From contig NZ_RCZC01000013.1 in assembly GCF_006439055.1 (NCBI RefSeq), forward strand, positions 1 through 64,000: a DNA stretch of 64,000 nucleotides, given 5' to 3'. A model generated the notes under the pieces. That model searched no databases. It worked only from the letters and a program-made list of their open reading frames with translations, and was not told where the DNA came from. Numbering within the stretch: position 1 is the stretch's first letter; each line of letters begins with the position of its first letter. Positions 23,573 through 33,488 of the stretch are shown here, piece after piece. A program made the translations under genes and the position numbers. This stretch comes from Sphingomonas glacialis. Its GTDB lineage: Bacteria; Pseudomonadota; Alphaproteobacteria; Sphingomonadales; Sphingomonadaceae.

Positions 23573-23986
23573 ATGAAGAGCAAGGCCAATTTCCTCATCG
23601 CCATCATCGCAGCGGGTACGAGCGTTCCCATTGCTGCGGCGGACGAGAGCCCGAAGGAACGGTATGAAGTAGACAGGACGTGTGCGGCGGTTTCTGTTGT
23701 GGCGATTGAGCGGAATGACCTTCCTTCCACGATCCCGGCTACTGACGCCGCGCCGATAGCGGCGCTTTTCCTGAAGAGGACCCAGACTTCCGGGCAGCGC
23801 GTCGGCTTGGACGCAGCTGCGATATCGGACGATATCGGTGCCGTGCATCAGTCGATCATCGCGAACCTTACGTCCGCAGACACCGTTCAAGCCACCGCAG
23901 AACGATCAGATACGGCGAGAATGCTGAAAAACTGCGCGGCCCTGGTCGGGTTCGAAGTGGAGAGAAGCGTCGCTTCTCGCCAATAA
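23573..23986 (+). CDS. Hypothetical secreted protein
   Basis: A 137-residue protein with a signal peptide (NFLIAIIAAGTSVPIAAADE, cleavage near residue 23). The mature part has two cysteines (RTCAAV and KNCAALVGF) and no motif I recognise. GCAGGAGCG precedes the ATG at suitable spacing. It follows the DUF1501 gene by 20 bases and may be the last gene of that operon. Confidence 0.6.
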   Translation: MKSKANFLIAIIAAGTSVPIAAADESPKERYEVDRTCAAVSVVAIERNDLPSTIPATDAAPIAALFLKRTQTSGQRVGLDAAAISDDIGAVHQSIIANLTSADTVQATAERSDTARMLKNCAALVGFEVERSVASRQ

Positions 23987-24660
23987 TGTAAGACGCGCGC
24001 TGCGTCGACGAACGCTTGGTGCAGCGCGCGAATTGTCGGACGGGACGATCGCCTAGACCCAAACCTCTCCATTCACGGCGAGATTGCCGCCACAGGAAAG
24101 CGGACATCGGTTCACGTGCTACGTGCTCGCCTTCTGCGGGCCAGCGCGATCGCTGTGGAGGGCGAGGTTTTGGACAAAACTGCCTTTGTTATCAGCAGGA
24201 CTATATGGGTTTACGCCGGTACCACCGAGCTCGGTGCTGCCGAAGACCTCGCGCGAGGATCGCTCCTACATGGCCGTGAAGCTAGACGACCCAGGTTTCC
24301 ACGCCCTGATCTATGCCAACCTCGTCGAAGCCGACGACGGCAGCTTTACCTCATCTGGTCTCGCTAAGCAGGACCGCTGGTCGAAGGTGACCCGGCCGGC
24401 GCCATCTCGTTAATTCGGGGGACAGATCGAAAGATGGTGAATTAGAAGCCGGGAGCGAGCTACTGCCGCACGACCTGCGGAGACCCAGGCGGTGCCTGAA
24501 AACATTGAAGGTTGAGCGCCTGTTCGAGCCGACCGGGTAAGCTCTATCGATAGAATCGTGAGATCGTCATGCCCAAAACGAGCGACGGCATACGCAGTAA
24601 CAGATGTTTCCGCGACCGCGACGCGATGCTGATGATGCCGACGCGGCGCTCTCTGGTGGC
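23987..24660. other. Gap with a DUF736 remnant
   Basis: Besides the DUF736 fragment (24206-24366) this stretch holds only short frames without resemblance to known proteins. A weak repeat-like GGAAAGCGGACATCGGTTC lies at 24095-24113. Confidence 0.4.
24206..24366 (+). pseudogene. DUF736 family protein remnant
   Basis: The C-terminal half of a DUF736 protein, a family carried mainly on integrative elements and plasmids of alphaproteobacteria. WVYAGTTELGAA is followed by a frame change to PKTSREDRSYMAVKLDD and PGFHALIYANLVEADDGSF, then another single-base loss restores the family ending LIWSR followed by TAA at 24364-24366. The N-terminal half is missing. It marks an old mobile-element insertion. 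Confidence 0.75.
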
Positions 24661-27465
24661 TCACGCACTCTCTAACACCGCCCGTATTTTAAACGCGAGC
24701 GCCTCAAGGCTGAACGGCTTACCTATCAGATCTACGCCCTCGTCGAGTTTACCATTATGTACGACGGCATTGCGTGTGTAGCCGGTGGTGAAGAGGATCT
24801 TGAGGTTGGGTCGCAGCGCACGTGCAGCCTCGGCCAGCTTTGCGCCATTCATTTCCGGCATGACGACATCAGTGAACATAAGACTGATCTCCGGATGCTC
24901 CTGCAGCAACCGTAGTGCCTTCGCAGCGCCGTCCGCCTCCAGAACGTGGTAACCGAGCTCCGTCAGCGCATCGACGCTGAACTGACGAACGCCGGGCTCG
25001 TCCTCGACAACAAGAATCACCTCACGGTCATCGCCGCGCACGAGTTCGGTAATACCAGCATCAGGCTGATCGATCATCCCTCCGCCGCGAAGTCGGGGCA
25101 GATAGAGCTTAATCGTCGTGCCGTGACCTTGCTCGGTGTAGATTTTCACATGGCCGCCGGACTGCTTGATGAACCCATAGACCTGGCTGAGGCCAAGGCC
25201 CGTGCCCTTACCGACAGGCTTGGTCGTAAAGAAGGGATCGAAAGCCTTCTCGACGACCTCGGCCGGCATGCCCGTTCCCGTGTCGGTAACGGCAATCAGC
25301 ACGTAATGCCCGGCGGAGACTCCCAGGTTGGTCGCCGCATAGCGCTCGTCGAGATGCGCATTTTGCGTCTCAATCGTCAGATGCCCCCCGTCAGGCATGG
25401 CGTCACGCGCGTTGACTGCTAGATTGAGGATAATGTTTTCGAGCTGGTTGGGATCGGCATGCGTACGCCAAAGACCGCCCGCCAAAACGGTCTCGAGCTG
25501 TACGTCCGCTCCCAGCGAATGCCTCAGAAGATCGGACATGCCTGACACCATCTTGTTGGCATCGAGCGCTTCAGGCTGAAGCGGTTGCTGACGCGAAAAG
25601 GCGAGGAGGCGTTGCGTCAGGAGAGCCGCCCGCTTCGATGCGTCGGTCGCCGCATCGATATAGCGTTGCGCGCGTGCGTCGCCGTCCGACAGACGTCGGC
25701 CGAGCAGCTCGAGTGACCCGATCACGACGGCGAGCATATTGTTAAAGTCATGCGCGATGCCGCCAGTCAGCTGACCCACCGCTTCCATCTTTTGGCTCTG
25801 GCGCAACGCTTCTTGCGCCACGGCAAGTTCGTCAGCAGCAAGGCGCTCCGCCGTCGTGTTGCGGCCAGTTGCATAGACTAGCCCGTCGTCGGAAGACGCA
25901 ATCCACGATATCCAACGGAAGGTGCCATCCTTGTGCAGGCACCGGGTCTCATACGGCGCGAGCGGGGCCTTTGCGGCGTAGTCCAGCGCGGCGTCGCTAG
26001 CCGGGCGATCCTCGGGATAGACAAAGTCGAGGTGGTTTCGCCCCACGACCTCATCGGGATCCCAGCCGAGCACCGTCAACCATGCAGGATTGGCGGCTCG
26101 GAACGTGCCGTTAGCCTCGACCACCACCAGCAGATCCTGCGACGTTTGCCACAACCGGTCGCGCTCCGCCGCCTGCTGCGCAACCTTCAGTTCGAGCGTC
26201 GCGTTGAGCGAAGCCAGCGCGGCGCGCGCGGACTTCTGATCCTCGATGTCGGTGTTTGTCCCGATCCACCTGGTCGGTTTGCCGTCGTCAGCCATGATCG
26301 GCACCGCGCGGGCCAAGTGCCAGCGATACTCGCCATCGGCTCGGCGTAGGCGAAACTCGTTCTCGTAATTCTCGCCTGAGGTCAGCGCCGCACCCCAAAG
26401 CTCAATCGACGACGGCGCGTCGTCGGGGTGAACCATTTCGGCCCACCCAGTGCCGTCGAGCTCGCCTGCGGCATATCCGCCATATCGGTAGACCCGCTCG
26501 TTGAACCAGTCGAGCAATCCGTCGGGTCGCGAAGCCCAGACCTGATTGGGCATAGCCTGCGCAAAAGTGCGAAACTCAGCCTCGCTTGCGATCAGCCTCG
26601 CGCGCGCGAGGAGACGTTCGGTGATGTCGATGAACGTGCAAATCGCGCCACGATGCTCTCCATCGACTATGATCGGCTTGGCCCAATACTCCACTGGAAC
26701 GGGCGTGCCATCAAGGCGGTAAAACATTTCGTCCGTTACGTGCGCGGACGTCCCGGCTGCGGCGCACCGGTAGATCGGGCAGTCATCGACATCGTAGTGG
26801 GCGCCGTCCGGTTTGGTATGGTGGATGACGTTGTGCAGCTTTCGGCCGATCGCGTCATCGGCAGTCGCAAAACCCATCATGTCGACGAAGGTCGCGTTAC
26901 ACAGAGTTGTCACTCCGTCGCGATCGACAGCGTAAAAGCCCTCCGCACTGGAATTCAACAGCAATCGAAGGTACGACTCACTCTTGGCCAGGGCCGCCTC
27001 AGTCGCCTTCTGGGCGCTAACGTTGGTGTTCATGCCAAACCAGCGCAGGACCTGTCCCGAGAGATTCTTCAATGGGGTGACACGCGTCAGGAAAGGCCGG
27101 AAGATGCCGTCTGCTCCCTTAAGCGGAAACGTCATCTCGAACGCCTCCCCTGTCGCGATGCACGCCGTCCACCGTGCCATTACGTCGGGCAATACTTCCG
27201 GGTCGTGGACCGACTGCCATCCCCATCCGGACATCGCTTCTGGCGTGCTGCCACAATAGTCATGCCAGTTGCGATTATACCACCCGATCGAGCCGTCGCC
27301 GTCGGCGATCCAGCATAGCGATGGCAGATTGTCGGCGAGCAAGCGCAGCTCAGCCTCGCTCGGGCGGGACGAAGTCGATGTTCCAAGCGGCATATCGGTT
27401 GGCGCCCCCTGCCGCCAATACCCATCCGCGAAATCGAAACCCGCCCGACGATCATCCTGCGGCAA
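24661..27465 (-). CDS. Hybrid sensor histidine kinase with four PAS domains and receiver
   Basis: A 934-residue cytoplasmic sensor kinase without membrane segments. PAS domains span about residues 35-150, 155-285, 290-410 and 432-545. The dimerisation/phosphoacceptor helix has QLTGGIAHDFNNMLAV with His572; the ATPase domain shows NLAVNARDAM (Asn685), DTGTGMP (728-734) and GKGTGLGLS (752-760); the C-terminal receiver has EDEP (821-824), phospho-acceptor Asp866 in MFTDVVMPEMNG and Lys917 in GKPF. Signals sensed by the PAS domains (light, redox, small ligand) cannot be read. The start is a TTG at 27465, backed by GGAGAG 5 bases upstream; an internal ATG at 27393 has poorer spacing. No output regulator lies beside it. 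Confidence 0.9.
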   Translation of the reverse strand: MPQDDRRAGFDFADGYWRQGAPTDMPLGTSTSSRPSEAELRLLADNLPSLCWIADGDGSIGWYNRNWHDYCGSTPEAMSGWGWQSVHDPEVLPDVMARWTACIATGEAFEMTFPLKGADGIFRPFLTRVTPLKNLSGQVLRWFGMNTNVSAQKATEAALAKSESYLRLLLNSSAEGFYAVDRDGVTTLCNATFVDMMGFATADDAIGRKLHNVIHHTKPDGAHYDVDDCPIYRCAAAGTSAHVTDEMFYRLDGTPVPVEYWAKPIIVDGEHRGAICTFIDITERLLARARLIASEAEFRTFAQAMPNQVWASRPDGLLDWFNERVYRYGGYAAGELDGTGWAEMVHPDDAPSSIELWGAALTSGENYENEFRLRRADGEYRWHLARAVPIMADDGKPTRWIGTNTDIEDQKSARAALASLNATLELKVAQQAAERDRLWQTSQDLLVVVEANGTFRAANPAWLTVLGWDPDEVVGRNHLDFVYPEDRPASDAALDYAAKAPLAPYETRCLHKDGTFRWISWIASSDDGLVYATGRNTTAERLAADELAVAQEALRQSQKMEAVGQLTGGIAHDFNNMLAVVIGSLELLGRRLSDGDARAQRYIDAATDASKRAALLTQRLLAFSRQQPLQPEALDANKMVSGMSDLLRHSLGADVQLETVLAGGLWRTHADPNQLENIILNLAVNARDAMPDGGHLTIETQNAHLDERYAATNLGVSAGHYVLIAVTDTGTGMPAEVVEKAFDPFFTTKPVGKGTGLGLSQVYGFIKQSGGHVKIYTEQGHGTTIKLYLPRLRGGGMIDQPDAGITELVRGDDREVILVVEDEPGVRQFSVDALTELGYHVLEADGAAKALRLLQEHPEISLMFTDVVMPEMNGAKLAEAARALRPNLKILFTTGYTRNAVVHNGKLDEGVDLIGKPFSLEALAFKIRAVLESA

Positions 27466-27742
27466 TTCGTCTCTCCATCCTCAACGTATTTTACATCTTG
27501 GGAATCAGGTGCCCGGCGCCGTTCCGGCAATTTGCATGCAGCAGCGGCCAACGCAATCGTTGGCCCGATTCACAACGCAGAGGCAACTGTGATGCGGAGA
27601 GCCGAGTGCGTCAGATCGCTTTTTGGCTGAGACCAAACTGGCAGGCGGCGTCAGCGCGAAGGAAGGATCGACATGCCGTGCACGACCCGCCGCCTAGGAG
27701 AACATTGTGAGAACTGGTGTGACACGATAATAGCTGACCAGC

Positions 27743-28111
27743 ATGACGACCCCTTCGACGCCAGGCCTTGATCGCATCCGCGTCATCGATCTGGAGACAG
27801 CTGGCTCCGCGTCCCACGGCGTGTGCGAGATCGGTTGGCAGGACGTCGTCCGAGATGATGACAGTCGCTGGGAGGTCAACGAGGAGCGTGGCGCCCTGAT
27901 CGTCAACCCGGGAGGGCCAATTTCGACGCAGTCCATGGCCATCCGCCACATCGTTGACGCAGACGTGGTTGGCGCCCCATTCTGGGCAGAAGCGGCGCCG
28001 CAGATCCTGCGGCCGACCAGCGGAGTGGTCGCCCTGGCAGCGCACCATCCGTTGTGGTCGCAGCACGCCATATGCCGGCAAGAGCTAAGACAGCCGGGTC
28101 GTCGCAAGTAA
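27743..28111 (+). pseudogene. Truncated DnaQ-like 3'-5' exonuclease
   Basis: The first ~100 residues match the DEDDh exonuclease fold: RVIDLETAGSASHGVCEIGW (Asp-x-Glu metal-binding motif in DLETAG), ALIVNPGGPISTQSMAI and HIVDADVVGAPFWAEAAP, typical of RNase T/DNA polymerase III epsilon-like proteins. After VVALAAH the frame loses the family sequence and ends within 22 residues; the second and third exonuclease motifs are missing, so it should be inactive. Whether a frameshift or a rearrangement caused this is unclear; other frames downstream do not show a convincing continuation. Confidence 0.6.
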
Positions 28112-28284
28112 TTGATTTGCTTCGTAAACGCCGGGGAACCCACATGTGGACACTCAGGACCATCTTACCGCTTCCGACTAACATGCGTTGGCGTATCGCG
28201 TCGGATGTAACGATGAGGGATCATTCCGTTGTGTAGGCGCGTTCCCTGCTAACCTCATGCCCCTTCTATTGAGAGATACCACCC

Positions 28285-28875
28285 ATGGCGAAGAAAACCG
28301 CAGCGTCGACATCAACCGAAGCACAGCCGCAATACAAAGTCGAGTATCGGGAAATACAACCTTACGGTACTCTCAAGGACCTGCCGATCGCTCTGGATAA
28401 TAATGCGCGCAAGCAGAGTGTTGAGACTTTGAACCAAGTGCTGGTCGATACTATGACTCTGCGCGATATGTACAAGAAGCACCATTGGCAAATGTCTGGG
28501 GCAACCTTCTACCAGCTCCACTTGTTGCTTGATAAGCACTACGAGGAGCAGGCAAATCTCGTCGACATGATTGCCGAACGGATCATGGCGCTAGGTGGAA
28601 TCAGCATCGCGATGGCCGCCGATGTCGCTGAAATGACCACGATCGCTCGCCCGCCGCGTGGCCGAGAGGATGTGCCGACACAGCTGGCTCGTTTGCTCGA
28701 GGCGCACGAGAACATTTTGCGGCAATGCCATGAGGGCGCAGAGGCTGCTGATGAGTCTGGTGACGATGGCACCAACGATCTGCTGGTCAGTAATCTGATC
28801 CGTACTCATGAGCCGCAAGTGTGGTTCCTTGCCGAACATCTGGCTGCCACGGAACTCGTCCGAGCCGATCGATAA
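28285..28875 (+). CDS. dps: Dps family DNA-binding ferritin-like protein
   Basis: A 196-residue mini-ferritin that oxidises Fe(II) with peroxide, stores iron as a dodecamer and shields DNA in stress. The ferroxidase-centre residues are in MYKKHHWQMSG (His), and DKHYEEQANLVDMIAERI (Asp and Glu). An N-terminal Lys/Thr/Ala extension (MAKKTAASTSTEAQPQYK) could bind DNA. The family core runs to HEPQVWFLAEHL near the C-terminus. GAGAGATACCACCC precedes the ATG. It is monocistronic, followed by a perfect 13-bp hairpin. Confidence 0.92.
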   Translation: MAKKTAASTSTEAQPQYKVEYREIQPYGTLKDLPIALDNNARKQSVETLNQVLVDTMTLRDMYKKHHWQMSGATFYQLHLLLDKHYEEQANLVDMIAERIMALGGISIAMAADVAEMTTIARPPRGREDVPTQLARLLEAHENILRQCHEGAEAADESGDDGTNDLLVSNLIRTHEPQVWFLAEHLAATELVRADR

Positions 28876-28882
28876 GCTTATA

Positions 28883-28916
28883 AGCTGCTCATGCGAACCT
28901 TCGCGCATGAGCAGCT
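28883..28916 (+). terminator. Hairpin downstream of dps
   Basis: A perfect 13-bp inverted repeat, AGCTGCTCATGCG at 28883-28895 and CGCATGAGCAGCT at 28904-28916 with an 8-base loop, starts 8 bases after the dps stop. No T-run follows, so it may act as a weak or Rho-assisted terminator or as a 3' stabiliser. Confidence 0.65.
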
Positions 28917-28965
28917 ACCAGAACGAGCCAAAAAGTGACATCCAACGGTGCCCGCAGATCACCGC

Positions 28966-28984
28966 AACCCGCCGTTCATTCATC
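28966..28984 (+). repeat. Dispersed intergenic repeat, B half
   Basis: Reads CAACCCGCCGTTCATTCAT, the right half of the repeat family. A candidate left half (ACATCCAACGGTGCCC) lies just upstream but is degenerate. Confidence 0.5.
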
Positions 28985-29095
28985 TCTGGCGAACGACTGG
29001 ATCAACCTGTCGGACGTTCGAGCCAGCTTAGCGCCGCCTGACACATCTAGCCGATTGGCTCGCGCTGCCTCGGCGGATCAGATCGTCGGTCTCGA

Positions 29096-29851
29096 TTAGA
29101 GCGACCAACCGCCATCGATAGAAATCGCTGCACCGGTCACGAACGAGCCAAGGTCGGCGCTCATCCAAAGCACAGCATCGGCAATCTCCTCGGGCTTGCC
29201 GAGACGACCTACCGGTTCGAGATCGATCGCCTTCTGGATGTCGCCGCCGGTAAAGCGATCCATCATTGGCGTCTCGATGTTCCCAGGTAGGATCGCGTTC
29301 ACGCGAATATTCTGCTTGGCATAATCAAGCGCTGCAGACTTGGTCAGGCCGATGATGGCGTGCTTGGAAGCGGCATAGGACGCACCGCCGGCGACGCCGC
29401 GGATGCCGGCGCCCGACGATGTGTTGACGATCACCCCGCCGCCCTGGAGAAGCATCTGTGCCAGCTCGTGCTTCATGCAGATGAAAGTCCCGCGCAGGTT
29501 GATGTCGAGGATGCGGTCCCATTCGTCGAGCTCGATCTCGGCGACGGGCGCGGCCTTGTTCTCGACACCGGCATTGTTGAACGCGATGTCGAGCCGACCG
29601 AAGGTCTCCACGGCTTGCCCGACCGCAGCTTCGACCTGGTCGGGCTGCGCTATGTCGCAAGCGATGATCAGCGCCTCGCCGCCAACATCGCGGATCGCAT
29701 CGGCTGTTCCGCGCAGCGCATCCTCGGTTCGGTCGATGATGGCGACGCGCGCTCCATCCGTGGCAAAGGCGACGGCGGTTGCGCGGCCGATTCCGCTAGC
29801 TGCACCGGTAACAAAGGCGACCTTGCCGGTAAAACGGTTGGCGTTTGACAT
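29096..29851 (-). CDS. SDR family NAD(P)-dependent oxidoreductase
   Basis: A 251-residue classical short-chain dehydrogenase. Cofactor motif TGAASGIG (residues ~15-22), structural NNAG in IAFNNAGVENK, catalytic Ser in NTSSGAG (~141-143), and the active-site YAASK (Tyr near 157, Lys near 161) are all present; PGNIETPM and the C-terminal DGGWSL are typical. Asp after strand 2 (AIIDRTED) suggests NAD(H) preference. Substrate unknown. It lies 39 bases downstream of a secreted cupin on the same strand and may be co-transcribed with it under a LysR regulator that is now interrupted. Confidence 0.88.
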   Translation of the reverse strand: MSNANRFTGKVAFVTGAASGIGRATAVAFATDGARVAIIDRTEDALRGTADAIRDVGGEALIIACDIAQPDQVEAAVGQAVETFGRLDIAFNNAGVENKAAPVAEIELDEWDRILDINLRGTFICMKHELAQMLLQGGGVIVNTSSGAGIRGVAGGASYAASKHAIIGLTKSAALDYAKQNIRVNAILPGNIETPMMDRFTGGDIQKAIDLEPVGRLGKPEEIADAVLWMSADLGSFVTGAAISIDGGWSL

Positions 29852-29890
29852 GGGAAGACCTCGTGAACTGATTTTCGAAAACGTTAACGC

Positions 29891-30412
29891 TCAGCCCTTT
29901 GCGGCCCCAGCGAGATACTGCTCGTCCGTGACGTGCTCGAGCCAGGTTACGGGCGAGCCGTTCTGGGATTCTTGGATGGCGATATGGGTCATCGCGGTTG
30001 TGGGTGTGGCACCATGCCAGTGTTTCTGGTCAGCCGGGCACCACAATTGATCGCCGGCATGGAACTCGACGATTTGGCCGCCCTCGACCTGGGTCCAACC
30101 TACGCCCTCGGCGACGATCAGGGTTTGACCAAGCGGGTGCTTATGCCATGCGGTTCGCGCGCCCGGTTCGAAATGGACGACCGCGCCGCCGACGCGCGAT
30201 GGCTCACCGCGTTGGAACTGGCCTGTGATCGTGACCTTGCCGGTGAACCAGTCCGCCGGCCCGTCGATCGTCTTCATCTCGGCTTTGCGGGTAACTTCCA
30301 TAGCTGCGACTCCTTGGCGTGATTCGTTGCCCTGGGGGTGCGATGCCTGCGCATTGGCTGCGGACGCTGCGGCGACGAGCAACAACTGCAGGGACAGTTT
30401 GGACAGCTTCAT
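29891..30412 (-). CDS. Secreted cupin-domain protein
   Basis: A 173-residue protein with a signal peptide (LSLQLLLVAAASAANAQAS, cleavage near residue 22) and one cupin barrel: GGAVVHFEPGARTAWHKHPL with the two His ligands, a downstream Glu/Gln pair, and the second motif HAGDQLWCPADQKHWHGA. This small-cupin group includes manganese-dependent (R)-hydroxynitrile lyases and many proteins of unknown activity, so I name only the fold. It precedes the SDR gene in the same direction and is divergent in nothing; the LysR-type gene upstream is on the same strand 117 bases away. Confidence 0.8.
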   Translation of the reverse strand: MKLSKLSLQLLLVAAASAANAQASHPQGNESRQGVAAMEVTRKAEMKTIDGPADWFTGKVTITGQFQRGEPSRVGGAVVHFEPGARTAWHKHPLGQTLIVAEGVGWTQVEGGQIVEFHAGDQLWCPADQKHWHGATPTTAMTHIAIQESQNGSPVTWLEHVTDEQYLAGAAKG

Positions 30413-30529
30413 TGCGAATATCCCCCGGGGCGGGCGCCGTGTGGCGCATTTGGGATATGGAGCGCGCTACGGTGCCGCAGTAGCGGCTGCCGATTTGACG
30501 GAGCGATGAGCCAAGCTCATCGTCAGGGA

Positions 30530-31411
30530 TCAGAGCCCGAGCGGTCGCAGCTCGCGGATGAGGTCGATCAGGAGGCGCAGGCCGGTGGGAAGCTGCCGAC
30601 GGCTTGAATAGTAGATATGGAAGCCGGCCCCCATTGGTGCCCAGTCCGACAGGACGGTGCACACCACACCCCGCGCGAGAAGGGGGGCCACGCACGGCTC
30701 CGGCAGATAAGCGAGCCCGGCCCCGCCGGCCACCAGGTCCAGCGCGAAGTGAGTGTCGTCAAGTGTGATGGCGCCGGGTGCATCGATGGCCAATGCCTCG
30801 CCGTCCTTCTCGAACTCCCACCGATAGAGGCTGTCGTCGCCGAGCCTGATCCGCAGGCACCGGTGATCGGCCAGCGCGCGTGGATGATCCGGGGCACCGA
30901 AATGAGCGAGATAGGCGGGCGAGCCGACGACCACCCAGCGAATTTCATCTGAAAGCGCCTGCGCGATCATGTCCTCGGGTACGGTTCCGCCATAGCGGAT
31001 CCCGGCGTCAGCTCCTTGCGCGATCACATCCACTAGGTGGTTGGTGACCGTCACATCGACCTCGATGTCGGGATAGCGCTCGACGAACGTCGGCATTACT
31101 GGACCAAGAATGAGCGAACTTGCATGCTCCAGCACGTTCAGGCGTATCTTGCCCATTGGTTCCGCGCGGTAACGGTTCAGGCCATCGACCGCCGAGCCGA
31201 TCGCCTCGAAGGGCGCGCCGATCCCGCCGAGGAGTTCCTCACCCGCCGCGGTGAGGGTCACGCTTCGGGTCGTCCGGTTCAGCAAACGGACACCGAGCCG
31301 CGCTTCCAGGCCCTTCAGCGAGTGGCTCAGCGCCGATGCGCTGATGCCAAGCTCCAACCCTGCACGGCGAAAGCTGCGATGCTTCGCAATGGCGAGGAAG
31401 TAGCTGAAATC
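30530..31411 (-). pseudogene. LysR-family regulator with its 5' end removed by IS66
   Basis: The helix-turn-helix (FLAIAKHRSFRRAGLELGIS, ASALSHSLKGLEARLGVRLL) and the effector domain (SLILGPVMPTFVERYPDIEV, IRYGGTVPEDMIAQALSDEI) are intact up to the end at 30530. Reading upstream, DFSYFLAI is the first coding part that fits the family; at 31412 the IS66 end GTAAGC begins, and a TAA lies a few codons further, so the start codon and first ~7 residues are gone. A TTG at 31357 could start a shortened protein lacking the first helices, which would not bind DNA normally. It probably once regulated the cupin and SDR genes. Confidence 0.8.
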
Positions 31412-31435
31412 GTAAGCATCCGGTGAGGACCGCGT

Positions 31436-32765
31436 TTACGCAGCCTTGAGCAGTTCTGCTGGTCGTCGCCAGTTCCAAGGTAGCAGTTCATAAAGCTGGT
31501 TCTGCTGGATGTCGGCGATGCGAGCGAGGACATCGGCGAGCCAGGCTTGCGGATCGATGTCGTTGAGCTTGGCGGTGCCGATCAGCGTGTAGATGAACGC
31601 GGCGCGCTCGCCGCCGCGGTCGGAGCCTGCGAACAGCCACGCCTTCCTGCCAAGGGCCACGCCGCGCAGCGCGCGTTCTGCGGCGTTGTTGGTCAGGCAG
31701 ATACGGCCGCGCGGCGACGTCGCCCAGCTCGAAGAACTTGCGCCTGGCATGTGCCCAGCAGAGTGCACGGGTGACTGGTGACGGCGACCGATCGGAGCGG
31801 AACAGGGTGTTGTAGCCGGCATAGGCGTCGGCTTGCAGGATACCGCCATAGCCGGTGAGATGTGCGACCGGATGTTCGGCGCGACGATCGCGCGAATAGC
31901 GGAACAGGGCAGCTGGCGGCGCAGGTCCTGCGAACGGTCGGTCATCGCGCACGTAGGTCCACAGGCGTCCGACATGGGCCTTGGTCTTCGCCAGCACCGG
32001 CACGGTCGTGTCGTCGCCGTGGAGCCGCTCGGCGGCTAGAACGTGCGCCTCGATCAGCCGGTGGAGCGGCGCGAGTGCGGCCGCGCAGGCCCCGACCTGG
32101 TCGGCGAGCGTCGACAGACTGATCTCCACGCCCTCCCGAGCATAGCGGTCGCGCTGGCGGTTGAGCGGCTGATGCGTCCCGAACTTCTCGAACATGACCA
32201 TCGCCAGAAAGCTCGGTCCGAACAGTCCGCGCGGCGTCGCATGGAACGGAGCAGGTGGCTGAGTGATGCCCTCGCACACGCGGCAGGCGAACCGCTCACG
32301 AACGGTCTGCACGACCTTCCACTGCCGCGGGATCACCTCCAGCGTCTCGGTCACGTCCTCGCCCAGCTTCGACAGCCGGTCCGACCCGCAGCAGGCGCAA
32401 CTGGTCGGCGCGGCAACGACGACGCGCTCGCGCGGCAGATGCGCCGGCAACGGCTTGCGCGAAGGTCGCGTCCGGGTGAATGCCTCAACAGGGGTGCCGG
32501 CTGCGGCACTCTGGCCCAGAGCCTCATCCTCGCTGGCGCTCGCCTCCAGCTCCTCCAGACCTAGCTCGAGCTGGTCGATCAACAACTGGCCGCGCTCGGA
32601 ACGCTGCCCGTAAAGTGCCCGACGCATCTTCTCGTTCTGCAACTCGAGCAGAGCCACCCGGGCCGCCAGATCGGCGTTGATCGCCTTCGCGCGGGCAGCT
32701 TCGGCCTCGGCATCCAGGAGTGCCGCGCGAAGCGCCGTGACATCGCTGAAAGGTGCCGCTGCCAT
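31436..32765 (-). pseudogene. IS66 transposase TnpC, frameshifted with internal deletion
   Basis: The N-terminal part is a normal TnpC: coiled-coil region (LQNEKMRRALYGQRSERGQL), the zinc-finger-like APTSCACCGSDRLSKLGEDV, and the DDE domain start RLHGDDTTVPVLAKTKAHVG and GYGGILQADAYAGYNTLF. After CWAHARRKFFELGDV about 100 residues of the DDE domain are missing and the frame shifts; the family end RICLTNNAAERALRGVALGR (with catalytic-type Glu), AWLFAGSDRGGERAA and YELLPWNWRRP is found in the next frame. The deletion plus frameshift inactivate it. Confidence 0.85.
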
Positions 32766-32811
32766 GGCTTGAGGATAGCGAAAAAGGCGCGGGAAACCTA
32801 GCTTTTTAGCA

Positions 32812-33159
32812 TCATCCAGCGGCCTGCGGACGCCACGTCATGCGCGGATTACGCCAGTCGATCGCTTCGAGCAGACACGCCATCTGCGACGCGGTGATCG
32901 CTACGACGCCGTCAGTTGCCGCAGGCCATATGAACCGCCCACGGTCGAGCCGCTTGGCATAGAGCGACATACCCACACCGTCATGCCACAGCACCTTGAT
33001 CAGATCGCCGCGTCGTCCACGGAAGATGTAGAGATCGCCGGCATGCGGGTCGCGCTTGAGCCCTTGCTGCACCAGCAACGCCAAACCGAACATCCCACGG
33101 CGCATGTCTGTGCAGCCGGTCGCGAGCCAGATCCGAACGTCGCTTCGGACCGGGATCAT
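32812..33159 (-). CDS. tnpB: IS66 family accessory protein TnpB (Orf2)
   Basis: A 115-residue IS66 Orf2 protein, needed for transposition with an unclear role. Family features: VRIWLATGCTDMRRGMFGLA, GDLYIFRGRRGDLIKVLWHD and GVGMSLYAKRLDRGRFIWP. The ATG at 33159 overlaps the tnpA stop (ATGA). It appears intact. Confidence 0.88.
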   Translation of the reverse strand: MIPVRSDVRIWLATGCTDMRRGMFGLALLVQQGLKRDPHAGDLYIFRGRRGDLIKVLWHDGVGMSLYAKRLDRGRFIWPAATDGVVAITASQMACLLEAIDWRNPRMTWRPQAAG

Positions 33160-33488
33160 CGCCTGAGCGACCGCACCACAGCCGCCACCAATGCGGGCGG
33201 CGCATCGCTTGCGATCCGCAGCACCGCTCCGCCGACCTCCAGTACTATCGCGCACCCTGCCGCGGGCTCAGGCTCGCCGCCGACCGTCACCGCCGCGAAG
33301 CCCGGCGACACCGGCTCGGCAAGATCGCGTCGCCATCGATAAAGCTGGCTCGGCCGCAGGTCGGCACGCCGCGCGATCTCCGCCACGCTCGCTCCCGGCT
33401 CGCAGGCCGCCGCCACCAGCGCCCGCTTCTGATCGTCCGTCCAAACCCGGCGCCGCTCCGCGCCTGAAATAATCGTGATCTGACTCAT
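33156..33488 (-). CDS. tnpA: IS66 family TnpA helix-turn-helix protein
   Basis: A 110-residue IS66 first gene with a transposase-8-like helix-turn-helix: RRVWTDDQKRALVAAACEPG, ASVAEIARRADLRPSQLYRW and RRDLAEP. It likely binds the element ends. It appears intact and is translationally coupled to tnpB. Confidence 0.88.
   Translation of the reverse strand: MSQITIISGAERRRVWTDDQKRALVAAACEPGASVAEIARRADLRPSQLYRWRRDLAEPVSPGFAAVTVGGEPEPAAGCAIVLEVGGAVLRIASDAPPALVAAVVRSLRR

Noticed and set aside
28125..28175. EcfG-type promoter (GGAAC) upstream of dps
   Set aside because: GGAAC occurs near 28134 but no GTT follows at 16-17 bases, so the match is not convincing.
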